NCBI GenBank assembly: GCA_964419335.1
Contig: CAYQOX010000018.1
Span: 1-64,000, forward strand
Length of the DNA stretch: 64,000 nt
Direction of reading: 5' to 3'
Origin: CAYQOX01 sp964419335
GTDB lineage: Bacteria > Hinthialibacterota > Hinthialibacteria > Hinthialibacterales > Hinthialibacteraceae
Shown: piece after piece, positions 23,962 through 33,573 of the stretch
Position numbering within the stretch: the first letter of the stretch is position 1
Layout of the letters: every line of letters starts with the position of its first letter
Notes under the pieces: model-generated
What the model was told of the DNA's origin: nothing
The model's database searches: none
Seen by the model: only the letters and a program-made list of their open reading frames with translations
Position numbers and translations under genes: made by a program

Positions 23962-26751
23962 TTATTCCTCCTTCGCTTTTTCTTCGATTAAGACAAACCG
24001 GGGGGAGATTGGATACTGTCCGCTACGCGCACCGAAAACTCGCAATCCGTGTTCATCTACGCTGCGAATCTCGACTTTTACCTGATTGTCATCGCCGAGA
24101 ATGTCTTTGGGGATACCGATAGTTTGGAGATACCCGTAGCTGCTCGGAGGAGCCATTTCGAAGATATTGCTGAGGATGCCGCGGTAGTCAGCCGGATCAT
24201 TGGGCAGTTTCAGCTTGTCGATCGATTTCCCATTGATCAGAATTTCCACGGTGGAGGGATATTTATTATCCACGTCGGTTTGGGGGGTGCTTTTGGTGCG
24301 GATATTTTGCTTCCAATCGACTCGCTCGATCCCGGCACAAGCCGCCAGTTCCACCTGGAATTGGACTTGATCATAGGTTGACCATTCTACATCATCGGGT
24401 AATTTAACTGTGTACGTAACGGAGGCGTCTCCTGGAATTGAAAGCGAATCGCGTTTTCCTTCGGGATATTCATCGATTTCGCCTTGTACTTCTTCATAGT
24501 CGACCGCTTTCCATTTCAGGAAGGAATGATGCAAGGTTACCCCTTCCCGCGGGTATTGTTTGCGCATAATGCGTTTGACCAAGCCATATTTTTCTTCGCC
24601 ATAGGTGTGGAAATTCCAGAAGTTACGCGCTACCAAATCCCCGTTTTCATCTTCTACCCAGGCGTAGAGGAGATAAAGAAGATTGGGATTGACCTTCACA
24701 GAAATATCGCCAATGGAGGTGACACTGTAGGCATCGGCTTCAAAACTTTTCTGTTGGGAAGAAGGCACATCGGTGGTAAAGCGTTCGATCGAGGGCGCCC
24801 ATTTGGAAATGTAAGGATCAAAGATAAAGAATTGCCACTTCAGGGTATATTCTCCCCCGTTTCGATCGGAGTACAAACTTAGGGAGGTGGGAACGGTAAT
24901 TTTTTCCTTGTCGCTCTTATCCTCTCCCGCGAGGGCATCGAGGATGAGGAAATCCATGGTGTTGATATCGCGGTAGGTAAACGGGGAGTGTTCTCTTGGA
25001 GTCGGGACAAATTCCTCATAGCCAAAGACCTTGCGGCTGCGGTCATAGTTCATGAAACCGTTGTGTTCCCACTCGATATCCTGCAGCTCGGTGTAAATGT
25101 ACCCGCACACTTTTTGATGACGCCGCAACTCTTGAGTGTGATAATGGAAGCACCAGGAAACATCGCGATCTCCCATACCTGCGCTGACGCCGCCATATTC
25201 ACTATTCATCAGAGGTTCGGTGCCCTGATGGTAGCCCTCTAAAAAGTTGAAATTCGAGCCGGGATAGGTCTCTTCGACCACGTGTTCAATATGGTTCCGT
25301 GCGTCTTCATGATTATAGATATAGAAATGCCAGGAATTGATATCGGTGATGATGTGGTCGCGGCGGTTGGGGGAATTATCTTCGACCAAGCGGGTGGGAT
25401 CGAGGTCTTTGGTGAGGTTGAACATCTCTTTGGTCCAGGCTTCCCGATCGGGGTCGTTGCCACGGGGTAATCCCCAGGTTTCGTTGAATAGAACCCACGC
25501 AAGAATGCTGGGGTGATTCTTATCGCGGGCGATCGATTCGCGCAATACTTTTTCCCAGGATGCCTTGGCGTAGTCATTGTAGTTCCATGTATTGGGCAAG
25601 TCGTACAAAATGCTGACGCCCAATCGGTCTGCCCAATAATACAAGCGGGGTTCATCTACTTTGATATGAATACGCAGGTTGTTAAAGCCAAACTCCTTCG
25701 TGTCTTCTATGTCCTGGCGAATGACATCATCGCTCGGGTAGGTATAGATTCCATCGGGATGGAAGGCTTGGTTGAGGGCACTGAGGATGTAGAACGGTTT
25801 ACGGTTGAGATAGATGTATTCATAAGGGTTGTCGCCATATTTCTTACGGTTGACTTCGCGCAAGCCAAAGTAGGTATGGACAGAGTCTTGGAGTTTCCCA
25901 TCCACGAATAAATTCAGTTGGACGAAATACAGATTCGGGGTGTCGGGTGACCATAGTTGAGGCTCTTCAATTTTATAGACCCCGCGCAGTCCTTCAAACG
26001 AATCGGAACTCTTGATGGATTGTGCGTAGGGCTCACGATCGGGCGGTATATCAGGCAGTATTGGCACATGCACCTCACCATCTGCTTCTTTGTTTGTTTG
26101 GAGTTCAAGCTCGACTCGCCCATCAATATTGCTTTGGATATCAATGTCGGTGATGTAATAATTCCCTACGGCTTCAAGGTAAACGGTCTGCCAAATGCCG
26201 CTGGTGTGGGTGTACCAATTGATTTGTTTGCCTGTGGGGTGGTCAGGGTTGGTCTCATCCACGGCCATGACGGTGATGGTGTGACGTTCTTCATCATTGA
26301 GCAGGTCGCGTATGGGGAAAGAGAAGGGAGTATACCCGCCTTCATGCTCGCCCGCCAGATTGCCATCGACCCATACTTTGGCGTACCAATCCACCGCGCC
26401 GAAGTGGAGTAAGATTTCCTGGTTGTCCCATTCTTCGGGGAGGGTGAAGGAGCGTTGATACCAGGCCGTACCTGTGTAGTCGGTGTCTCCAACACCCGAA
26501 AGTTTACTTTCCCACGGATAGGGAACCGTGATCGCCTCGGGCCAATTGATCCGGCCTTCGTACCACTTTTGTTCTTCACCTTCTTCATCGGGATCGAAGG
26601 AAAATTTCCAATGTCCATTGAGGTTTTTCCAGGCATCGCGGCGGAAATCAGGCCGGGGGTGTTCAGGACGTGGAATGTCAGCCCACACACTCGCTGCGAA
26701 CACGAATAAAAGGGGAATCATTAGATAAAATATGATTTTACGCTCGATCAT
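23962..26751 (-). CDS. Secreted glycoside hydrolase family 2 enzyme
   Basis: A 929-residue exported enzyme with a signal peptide (to about residue 25, ending ASVWA). It has the GH2 order: jelly-roll sugar-binding domain (AWYQRSFTLPEEW, FGAVDWYAKVWVDG), Ig-like domain, TIM barrel and C-terminal beta domains. The predicted acid/base is E424 in LFNETWGLP and the nucleophile E518 in MNSEYGGV. The long C-terminal extension (about residues 610-929) may bind carbohydrate. Beta-galactosidase, glucuronidase and mannosidase activities all occur in this family and cannot be separated here. It probably forms an operon with the SDR directly downstream. Confidence 0.93.
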   Translation of the reverse strand: MIERKIIFYLMIPLLFVFAASVWADIPRPEHPRPDFRRDAWKNLNGHWKFSFDPDEEGEEQKWYEGRINWPEAITVPYPWESKLSGVGDTDYTGTAWYQRSFTLPEEWDNQEILLHFGAVDWYAKVWVDGNLAGEHEGGYTPFSFPIRDLLNDEERHTITVMAVDETNPDHPTGKQINWYTHTSGIWQTVYLEAVGNYYITDIDIQSNIDGRVELELQTNKEADGEVHVPILPDIPPDREPYAQSIKSSDSFEGLRGVYKIEEPQLWSPDTPNLYFVQLNLFVDGKLQDSVHTYFGLREVNRKKYGDNPYEYIYLNRKPFYILSALNQAFHPDGIYTYPSDDVIRQDIEDTKEFGFNNLRIHIKVDEPRLYYWADRLGVSILYDLPNTWNYNDYAKASWEKVLRESIARDKNHPSILAWVLFNETWGLPRGNDPDREAWTKEMFNLTKDLDPTRLVEDNSPNRRDHIITDINSWHFYIYNHEDARNHIEHVVEETYPGSNFNFLEGYHQGTEPLMNSEYGGVSAGMGDRDVSWCFHYHTQELRRHQKVCGYIYTELQDIEWEHNGFMNYDRSRKVFGYEEFVPTPREHSPFTYRDINTMDFLILDALAGEDKSDKEKITVPTSLSLYSDRNGGEYTLKWQFFIFDPYISKWAPSIERFTTDVPSSQQKSFEADAYSVTSIGDISVKVNPNLLYLLYAWVEDENGDLVARNFWNFHTYGEEKYGLVKRIMRKQYPREGVTLHHSFLKWKAVDYEEVQGEIDEYPEGKRDSLSIPGDASVTYTVKLPDDVEWSTYDQVQFQVELAACAGIERVDWKQNIRTKSTPQTDVDNKYPSTVEILINGKSIDKLKLPNDPADYRGILSNIFEMAPPSSYGYLQTIGIPKDILGDDNQVKVEIRSVDEHGLRVFGARSGQYPISPRFVLIEEKAKEE

Positions 26752-26904
26752 CGCACCTCTCCTTGATTAATGAGATTCATTTTGTATCTCCATTACAAAC
26801 ATAGATGAGAAGAAGTACAAGGTCCAGGGATTTCATTCAATCAGGAATGGTCGTGGAGAATTATTTTTTTGTTGCTTCGGGCGAGGATCTCCCCCCGGAG
26901 GTAT

Positions 26905-26927
26905 CGGGTGGCCGCAATGGCCACCCG
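26905..26927 (-). terminator. Hairpin downstream of the oxidoreductase gene
   Basis: A perfect 9-bp GC-rich stem (CGGGTGGCC, GGCCACCCG) with loop GCAAT lies about 35 bp past the oxidoreductase stop codon. It lacks a T-run, so it could be a terminator helper or a structured mRNA end. Confidence 0.5.
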
Positions 26928-26961
26928 CTGTGTTCAATAGATTAAATTTATATATCAGGTT

Positions 26962-28188
26962 TTATTGCTTTAAGCCCGGGTCATACTCTTGGTTGGACTT
27001 CATCATTTCTTCCCACGTTACTTCTTTTTCTTCATAAGCCGCGATTCGGCCTAGAATTGCGGTCAAGGTGCTTTCGGCGCCTTGTTGGGCTTCGTTGACG
27101 TACTGACCTGATTTCACACTCTCTACGAAAGCCCTCACTTTTCGATCCTCAGACCCGCTTAATAAACTGGTGCCTTCGGATTTCCAGGCATTTTCGCCGG
27201 TGATTTCCGCATGTCCGGAATAGGGGGTATCCGCAATTCCTTTACTGCCGAAAATACGTTCGCGGCAGTCACTCCAGCCTTGGAGGAACTGGGTTGAACT
27301 AAAGCTAATTTTAACATCGTCAGGATACCAGAAGGTGCAAAGGAAATGATCCCAGCAATCGCCGACATCGGTTCGTACCCGGCGTCCACCGGTACCGTGG
27401 GCTTTTTCGGGATGGCTTTGGAGATACCAGTTGCCGACATCGATGACGTGGACGTTTTGTTCGACGATGATGTCACCGGAAAGTTCTTGGTCGAACACCC
27501 AGTTTCGCAAGCGTTTTTCGGTTTCGCTGTCGCCTTCTTGGTGGCGTGGGGATAAGCGCCCGGTGTGATAATGCACCATGCCGCTGATGGGATCTCCGAT
27601 ATCGCCGCGATGGATGCGTTTGGCTATTTCTTGAAACTCTTCGCTAAAACGAATTTGCAAGCCGACCATGACGCTAAGTTTTTCTTGGGCTTTGCGTCCT
27701 GCGCGCATGACTTTTTTGGCGCCAACCACATCCGAGGCCACCGGTTTTTCCATATAAATATGTTTTCCGGCATCCACGGCGGCTTCAAAATGTTCCGGGT
27801 GATAATAGACGGGACTGGTAATCAATACCATATCCACATCATCCAGTTCAAGGAGTTCTTTGTACCCGTCAAAGCCATCATACATTTTCGTGGGATCGAT
27901 TTTGGGGTGATCTTTTGCTTCTAAGCGTTGATCTAAATGCTCTTTGGTAGAGTTTAAGCGATCTTTGAAGTAATCGGCCAGCGCCACAAAACGTGTGTCT
28001 GTATTGCGGATAAAAACGGAAGCATCATGGTTGCCTCGACCGCCGCAGCCAATCAAGCCCATCTGCAGGGTAGAATTCGCGGGAGCGCCAAAAACAGATG
28101 CGGGTTTGACTATCACAAAACCTGCACCCACAGCACTGCTTTTCATAAAACCTCTCCGGTGGAATAGGGTCGATTCTTTTTTCTTCAT
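26962..28188 (-). CDS. Gfo/Idh/MocA-family oxidoreductase with Tat-like signal
   Basis: A 408-residue protein starting at ATG 28188 (GGAG 8 bases upstream). The N-terminus has a twin-arginine-like export signal, HRRGFMKSSAVGAG, then the Rossmann motif LQMGLIGCGGRGNHDA. The central MEKPVASDVVGAKK contains the EKP signature of the family, and HYHTGRLSPRHQ and EQNVHVIDVGNWYL follow as in exported relatives. Such enzymes oxidise or reduce sugars or act as NAD-dependent glycosidases. It lies 210 bp upstream of the GH2/SDR pair on the same strand. Substrate is unknown. Confidence 0.9.
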   Translation of the reverse strand: MKKKESTLFHRRGFMKSSAVGAGFVIVKPASVFGAPANSTLQMGLIGCGGRGNHDASVFIRNTDTRFVALADYFKDRLNSTKEHLDQRLEAKDHPKIDPTKMYDGFDGYKELLELDDVDMVLITSPVYYHPEHFEAAVDAGKHIYMEKPVASDVVGAKKVMRAGRKAQEKLSVMVGLQIRFSEEFQEIAKRIHRGDIGDPISGMVHYHTGRLSPRHQEGDSETEKRLRNWVFDQELSGDIIVEQNVHVIDVGNWYLQSHPEKAHGTGGRRVRTDVGDCWDHFLCTFWYPDDVKISFSSTQFLQGWSDCRERIFGSKGIADTPYSGHAEITGENAWKSEGTSLLSGSEDRKVRAFVESVKSGQYVNEAQQGAESTLTAILGRIAAYEEKEVTWEEMMKSNQEYDPGLKQ

Positions 28189-28334
28189 AGTGTTTCTCCA
28201 AGATATGTTTTCTACAGAATAAAATCGTCGCAACCCACAGAATACACCATTTTGGTGAGAAAACCAATTGTTCGATCGTGATTGATTGACTGATGGTGAT
28301 GGAGATAAATCTATGGAGAGAAAAGGTTAACTCA

Positions 28335-29111
28335 TTATGAAAAGAAAGAAGAGGAATTTTCTTTTCCCGCCATTCTCATCATCGCTCCTTGCTCGTGTTT
28401 TTGGGGAAAGGGATAAGAATAAGGCACTTTCGAAGAGTCTTTTTGCATGGCAAAGTTCGAGTGCTCCAAGACGACCATTTTTCGTGGCCCGGGAATGACA
28501 GAAAGTACTTCGGTCGAAAATTGGATCGGAAAATGACCTTGGGAAAAAGCCCATACGTTGAGCCGGGTTTTCGGACGTAGTGGAATTTTGACCTCGCGAT
28601 AAGAAGGTATTACCACGACCAAACCCACCGGATCGATATCGACCAAATGTCCCCAAATCGCGGTATTTTTTTTGTCGCTATATTGTAAGAACAAGCGAGT
28701 TCCGGGGATTAGTTGGCGAGTTGTATGAATGGGTTCCGTGGGTTGGATGGTATTGCCAAATAGTTTTTCGCGCATGTCTTGAATCATCATACTTTGAAAA
28801 TCCTTGACGGATGACAAAATCGCTCGTTCAAAACGGTCTTGCTCAGTTAAGATACGGCTCATGGGGTGGATACGAAATTTCTTAACCAACGTTTTCAGGA
28901 GTTGAATCTGTCGCCGTTCCAATCCCCGAGATTTCGCAAGGGCCATAAATTCTTCAGATTCTTTCTGTTGAGCTTGTTTTTGCCGAATGTATTCAAAAGC
29001 CCACCAGATGAGGAGCAGAGTGGCTAAGATAACAAGGAGCACCAAGAGGACGGGAAGGATCAAACTCCAATCCTGAGTCGGCTCGAATAGGTTTAAAGGA
29101 AATTGATTCAT
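28335..29111 (-). CDS. Membrane-anchored YcgR/PilZN-like protein
   Basis: A 258-residue protein with one N-terminal membrane helix (about 17-42, LILPVLLVLLVILATLLLIW), a basic helical linker, and a C-terminal beta domain. The segment GTRLFLQYSDKK, then WGHLVDIDPVGLVVVIP and FSTEVLSVIPGPRKMVVLE, resembles the flagellar-brake YcgR N-terminal or PilZ-type fold. The RxxxR and D/NxSxxG residues that bind cyclic di-GMP in true PilZ domains are not evident. No flagellar gene cluster is nearby. Function is unknown. Confidence 0.5.
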   Translation of the reverse strand: MNQFPLNLFEPTQDWSLILPVLLVLLVILATLLLIWWAFEYIRQKQAQQKESEEFMALAKSRGLERRQIQLLKTLVKKFRIHPMSRILTEQDRFERAILSSVKDFQSMMIQDMREKLFGNTIQPTEPIHTTRQLIPGTRLFLQYSDKKNTAIWGHLVDIDPVGLVVVIPSYREVKIPLRPKTRLNVWAFSQGHFPIQFSTEVLSVIPGPRKMVVLEHSNFAMQKDSSKVPYSYPFPQKHEQGAMMRMAGKENSSSFFS

Positions 29112-29385
29112 GAGCCCGACCTACCTTTCTACCCTCCTCCTCGCTTTCTGAGTTCGAATGCAATTGAATAGAAATAAACATTCGATTTATTATGATGTCT
29201 CTATTTAATATTATACCATAATATTTCACGTAGGTACGAGATACGAGGTTTAGGAGATGACATAGTCGTGAAGTTTTAAGATTTTGCGAATCAATTTTTC
29301 TTATCAATCAACATGGACTTTTGGATAATTTTGTTGAATTTCTTGAAGACAGGTTCTTGTAGGCTAGCGCGTATTTTGATTAATC

Positions 29386-29700
29386 CTATTCGTCCCTTTT
29401 GGTTGAAAACCATTCGATGCCATGTTGTTGAATATGTTCAATAAGATTTTCGTTTTCAATGCGGTGAAAAAGTACAAGATCAACTTTTTGAGGCATAGGC
29501 AGCCGCTCCATTTGTTCTGTGAGTTGCGCCAAGTCGTCCAACGTCAGTTCATCGCCGAACAAGGCGATATCCACATCCGATGTTGTTGTGTAGGTTCCCA
29601 TCGCCCGTGATCCAAACAGCACTGCCCGCTCTACCCGTGGATGGGATGAAAGAATTTCGATCATTCTTTTCTGGTATTCGTCTTTCAAACGGTCCTTCAT
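29386..29700 (-). CDS. mntA: MntA-type minimal nucleotidyltransferase antitoxin
   Basis: A 104-residue protein of the MNT family with GSRAMGTYTTTSDVDIALF, the GSx10DxD metal site, and a third acidic residue in KVDLVLF. Characterised MntA antitoxins block the HepT RNase by adding AMP to a tyrosine. The start codon overlaps the hepT stop (ATGA), implying translational coupling. Family assignment is firm; toxin-antitoxin action is by analogy. Confidence 0.9.
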   Translation of the reverse strand: MKDRLKDEYQKRMIEILSSHPRVERAVLFGSRAMGTYTTTSDVDIALFGDELTLDDLAQLTEQMERLPMPQKVDLVLFHRIENENLIEHIQQHGIEWFSTKRDE

Positions 29701-30110
29701 GATGCGTGTTTGTTTTCCAGCCGGTTGTAGGCCTCGCGTAAGGCGGGAGCGTATCGTTTTTTAATCAAGGCTTCAGCTTCCTTCGCGGTTTCTTCTTCAT
29801 AGGTATGGCTTAGAAGATTTCGGTTTTGCAAAGCATCAAGCAGAGATTCTGCGCCATCTTCTCCGATATAACCCGCCTCAAACGCTTGACGGATCGCCTC
29901 CCGCGGGGTCTTGGCGTCAACACCTTCAAAAAACAGCAAATCTTTGAATGTTTTCCACGCCAGTTCAAAGGTGAATTCAAAGGTCTGCACCAAACCCGCC
30001 AGTTCAAGTTCGGTATATTCATTTTTTCTGCAAGCATCGTTCAATTTCGTCAACGCTTTATCGAAATTTTCCAGCCGCTGCCGCCAACGGATTTCATCTT
30101 TATTTGGCAT
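29697..30110 (-). CDS. hepT: HepT-type toxin (HEPN RNase)
   Basis: A 137-residue all-helical HEPN protein. The catalytic RX4HXY motif is RNLLSHTY, intact, including the tyrosine that the partner would modify. TFEFTFELAWKTFKDLL is the other conserved stretch. The gene precedes mntA with a 4-base overlap. It belongs to the HI0074 branch, formerly called nucleotidyltransferase substrate-binding protein. Confidence 0.9.
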   Translation of the reverse strand: MPNKDEIRWRQRLENFDKALTKLNDACRKNEYTELELAGLVQTFEFTFELAWKTFKDLLFFEGVDAKTPREAIRQAFEAGYIGEDGAESLLDALQNRNLLSHTYEEETAKEAEALIKKRYAPALREAYNRLENKHAS

Positions 30111-30693
30111 ACGCCACCTTTTCGTTGCTTGATAACTTTATTGATCTATTAATACTTCAAACGGAAGATTGAAATCCAGGGATGGCTTACGATCCACTTT
30201 AGCCCAAATTCTTTAAATTTCTTGCGGCTTACCATCGGATAAGCTTTAGTGGTACTTACATATTTATTCCTCATCCGAGGTATCGGTAGACATACTCTCA
30301 TTTGCCAAAACGTACCCAGCGTTACCTAATGATACCAAATGGGGATGCAATGTTGTATCCATGCATAGTGTCATTGGACGTGAGAGGTGCTCGTATTTCC
30401 AAATGTCGAACTCCCCGGGGGTATAGTTCTATTTTTGCGCGCGGGTGGGTTCCTTCGAAAATTATTTTGATGTGAGATAATGTGTGGTAATACAGGAACC
30501 ACCTTTCATCAAAAGATTGAAAGCAGCCAAATGGAATCGATGCTTTTTATGTAACTTCCTATTTTTGTTTGGTTTGCGATTAAAGGGCTTTGTCGTCGAT
30601 GCTTGATTCAAACATAAAAAGTTTCTATCCGTGGTTTGAATCGGGTTCTCGTGCTAGAATATATGCATTAATCCAGATATAGGAAAATAAATC
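30111..30693. other. Intergenic region between hepT and gcvT
   Basis: These 583 bp contain no recognisable gene. Close to gcvT a TGCTAGAAT (about 30651-30659) could be an extended -10. An imperfect inverted repeat (GGGTTCCT at 30447-30454, AGGAACC at 30494-30500) has a 39-base loop. I saw no tandem glycine-riboswitch core upstream of gcvT. Confidence 0.4.
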
Positions 30694-31764
30694 ATGGCTT
30701 TACGAACTCCCCTCTATGAAAAACATGTGGCGGAAAACGCCCGTATTGTGGATTTTGCCGGGTGGGATATGCCCGTGCAGTATGAATCCATTCCCAAGGA
30801 GCATAAGCAAGTCCGTGAAGGGGTTGGCATTTTCGATGTCAGCCATATGGGACGCTTTTTCTTCTCCGGTACGAATGTGGGAGAAGAACTGAATCAATTT
30901 TTTGTTTCCAACGTGCGTGATCTTCTACCAGGGAATACCAAATACACCTTGGTATGCAAGGAAGATGGCGGTGTACTCGATGATGTGTTGGTGACTTGTC
31001 TTGATGAGTCCAATTATATGGTCGTCGTCAATGCATCGAATCGGGAGAAACTGCTTGTTTGGTTTAAGAAACATTTATCACCATCGATCACGTTTGAAGA
31101 TCGCACTAAGGATATCGGCATGGTGGCTATCCAAGGTGAGCAGTCCCCCCAGGTGGTGCAAGCGATCATGAAGCAGGATTTCAGCGACTTAGATTATTAT
31201 TCCTGTAAAGCGCTGGGGGGCTATTGGTATGTTTCGCGAACCGGCTACACCGGAGAGGATGGATTCGAAATCATTGCTCCCAATAAGCGAATGCCCGAAG
31301 TGTGGGATAAAGCCCGAGAGAACGGCTGTGCGCCCGTCGGCCTGGGGGCACGCGATACTCTGCGCTTGGAAATGGGATTTCCTCTTTATGGGCACGAATT
31401 ATCGGAAGAAATTACCCCTCTTGAAGCATTGCTGAAATGGACGATTGATTTTGAGGCGGGTGATTTTATCGGAAAGGATGCGCTCTTAAAACAAATGGAA
31501 ACAGGGATTCCCCGCCGACGTTTGGCTTTTACTCTAGAGGGCAAGGGGATTCCCCGTGCGGATTGTAAGATTTTTGATGAAGAAGAATCGATCGGTTCTG
31601 TAACCAGTGGAGGCTTTTCGCCCGTATTGAATAAAGGGATCGGGCTGGCTCTGGTTCAAAATGGTCGTCAAAAGAGCGACAATCTATTCGTACAAATAAG
31701 AAATCGTAAGATCCCAATCAACCGGGTAAAAATACCCTTTGTAAAAAAGAAAGTCAAAAAATAA
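30694..31764 (+). CDS. gcvT: Glycine cleavage system T protein (aminomethyltransferase)
   Basis: First gene of the four-gene glycine cleavage operon. It transfers the aminomethyl carbon from lipoylated H protein to tetrahydrofolate, releasing ammonia. The 356-residue protein shows DVSHMGRFFFSG, the folate-binding RTGYTGEDGFEI, GLGARDTLRLEMGFPLYGHE and the C-terminal VTSGGFSPVLNKGIGLA. These match bacterial GcvT throughout. A 29-bp gap leads to gcvH. Confidence 0.97.
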   Translation: MALRTPLYEKHVAENARIVDFAGWDMPVQYESIPKEHKQVREGVGIFDVSHMGRFFFSGTNVGEELNQFFVSNVRDLLPGNTKYTLVCKEDGGVLDDVLVTCLDESNYMVVVNASNREKLLVWFKKHLSPSITFEDRTKDIGMVAIQGEQSPQVVQAIMKQDFSDLDYYSCKALGGYWYVSRTGYTGEDGFEIIAPNKRMPEVWDKARENGCAPVGLGARDTLRLEMGFPLYGHELSEEITPLEALLKWTIDFEAGDFIGKDALLKQMETGIPRRRLAFTLEGKGIPRADCKIFDEEESIGSVTSGGFSPVLNKGIGLALVQNGRQKSDNLFVQIRNRKIPINRVKIPFVKKKVKK

Positions 31765-31793
31765 ATCTATCTAAGGGGAAAGGATGAAGAACG

Positions 31794-32183
31794 ATGACGA
31801 ATATACCGGAAGAATTAAAATATACGGAATCCCACGAATGGGTGAAAGTGGAAGGCCATACCGCCACCATTGGAATTACCGATTATGCCCAAGATCAGTT
31901 GACGGATATTGTTTTCGTTGAACTGCCTGAGGTTGACCAAGAAGTGGAGCATAAAGGCGAATGCGCCGTGATTGAATCCTGCAAAATCGCGGCTGAACTG
32001 TACGCACCGGTCAGCGGTAAAATCACCGCTGTGAACGAAGAACTCACCGACCACCCTGAGTACCTCAACCAGGAGCCTTACGGGAAAGGCTGGATTCTCC
32101 AAATTGAAATGGCCAATCCTTCGGAATTGGATAAACTCATGGATGCCGCAGGGTATAAAAAGCATCTGGAAGAATCCGAATAA
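31794..32183 (+). CDS. gcvH: Glycine cleavage system H protein
   Basis: A 129-residue lipoyl carrier. The lipoylation site is the Lys in ESCKIAAELYAPVSG; TESHEWVKVEGHTATIGIT at the start and GWILQIEMANP near the end are typical. It shuttles the aminomethyl group between P and T proteins. gcvPA follows after 43 bp. The lipoamide dehydrogenase (L protein) gene is not in the window. Confidence 0.98.
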   Translation: MTNIPEELKYTESHEWVKVEGHTATIGITDYAQDQLTDIVFVELPEVDQEVEHKGECAVIESCKIAAELYAPVSGKITAVNEELTDHPEYLNQEPYGKGWILQIEMANPSELDKLMDAAGYKKHLEESE

Positions 32184-32226
32184 AACAGATAATTTTATAA
32201 AGCCAACTTTATAAAAAGGAGTTAAG

Positions 32227-33558
32227 ATGGATTTTATTCCGCATACACCGGATGAGCGAAAAGAGATGTTGAAAACCATTGGGCTTACTGAAGAGGAAGA
32301 ACTCTTTCGCAGCATCCCTCAAGAATTGACCCATCCTAAAATTCCATTCCCTCGTCCTTTAACCGAGATGGAAATGACATCCGAGATGGAAGATTTAGCC
32401 CAGAAAAATGAAGGCGTAGGCATGTTTTCTTTTCTTGGCGGCGGAGCTTATGATCATTTTATTCCGCAAGCGGTACCTGCCTTATTGAGCCGTGGTGATT
32501 TTGTCACTGCTTATACCCCCTATCAGGCAGAAGCCAGTCAAGGGACGCTGCAATTTATTTATGAATTTCAAACGATTATGTGCCGCATGACAGGCATGGA
32601 GATTGCAAACGCGTCGATGTATGACGGGGCGAGTGCCTTGGCAGAAGCGGCGCTTATGGCATGCCGCGTTTCCCGCAAGGAAAAAATCGCCGTCTCGTCT
32701 ACAGTAAACCCTCATTACCGGCGGGTGCTGAAAACCTACATGGATTCTGTGGAGATAGAACTTTTCGAAATCCCACAGGAAGAAGGGGTGCCTGAGGTCG
32801 ATGTGATTAGCAAGCATATCGATCAATCGTACGCCGCAGTCTTTGTGCAGAATCCCAACTACTTTGGAATTGTTGAGCCGATGGCGGAAATTAGCCAAGC
32901 GGTTAAAACCGCCGGGAGTCTGTTGGGTGTGGTGGTGTATCCCTTATCGCTTAGTGTGTTGAAAGCGCCGGCAACTTATGAGGCAGATATTGTACTCGGC
33001 GATCTGCAATCGCTGGGCATCCCACTGTCGTACGGCGGGCCTTATGCCGGTTTTATCGCTTGTAAGAAAAAGTATGTACGGCAAATCCCGGGACGCCTGG
33101 TGGGACGCACCACAGATGAAGATGGGAAAACCGGGTATGTGCTGACCCTGCAGACCCGGGAGCAGCATATTCGCCGTGCCAAGGCGACTTCTAACATTTG
33201 TACCAACCAATCCCTCTGTGCGCTGGCTTCTACGATTTACGTCTTTACCATGGGTGCAAAGGGTTTGCACCAAGCCGCGCAGCGTAGTGTAGCCAATGCG
33301 CATACTTTGCAAAAGAAATTATGTGAAGTAGAGGGCGTAAAGTTGCTGTATGATCAACCTTATTTTAATGAATTTTTGATCGAATTGCCTGTCCCCGTGG
33401 AAACATTTATTCAGAAAGCAAAAGAAAAGAAGATCATTCCCGGGATTCCTGTATCCAAGGAAGTGACAGGGAGTAAGGAGGCTTTGCTCGTGTGTGCCAC
33501 GGAGAAAAATACACACGAAGGCATGAGTCAATATGTTGACGTAGTGAAAAATATGTAA
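32227..33558 (+). CDS. gcvPA: Glycine dehydrogenase (decarboxylating) subunit 1
   Basis: A 443-residue N-terminal half of the two-part P protein. MDFIPHTPDERKEML, FLGGGAYDHFIP, YTPYQAEASQGTLQ, NASMYDGASALAEA and LQTREQHIRRAKATSNICTN are family signatures. It pairs with subunit 2 encoded 15 bp downstream. A split P protein is normal in many bacteria. Confidence 0.98.
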   Translation: MDFIPHTPDERKEMLKTIGLTEEEELFRSIPQELTHPKIPFPRPLTEMEMTSEMEDLAQKNEGVGMFSFLGGGAYDHFIPQAVPALLSRGDFVTAYTPYQAEASQGTLQFIYEFQTIMCRMTGMEIANASMYDGASALAEAALMACRVSRKEKIAVSSTVNPHYRRVLKTYMDSVEIELFEIPQEEGVPEVDVISKHIDQSYAAVFVQNPNYFGIVEPMAEISQAVKTAGSLLGVVVYPLSLSVLKAPATYEADIVLGDLQSLGIPLSYGGPYAGFIACKKKYVRQIPGRLVGRTTDEDGKTGYVLTLQTREQHIRRAKATSNICTNQSLCALASTIYVFTMGAKGLHQAAQRSVANAHTLQKKLCEVEGVKLLYDQPYFNEFLIELPVPVETFIQKAKEKKIIPGIPVSKEVTGSKEALLVCATEKNTHEGMSQYVDVVKNM

Positions 33559-33573
33559 AGAGAGGATTTTCTT

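Noticed and set aside
30481..30693. Possible glycine riboswitch upstream of gcvT.
   Set aside because: No tandem aptamer core or expression platform is visible; only one imperfect inverted repeat with a long loop.
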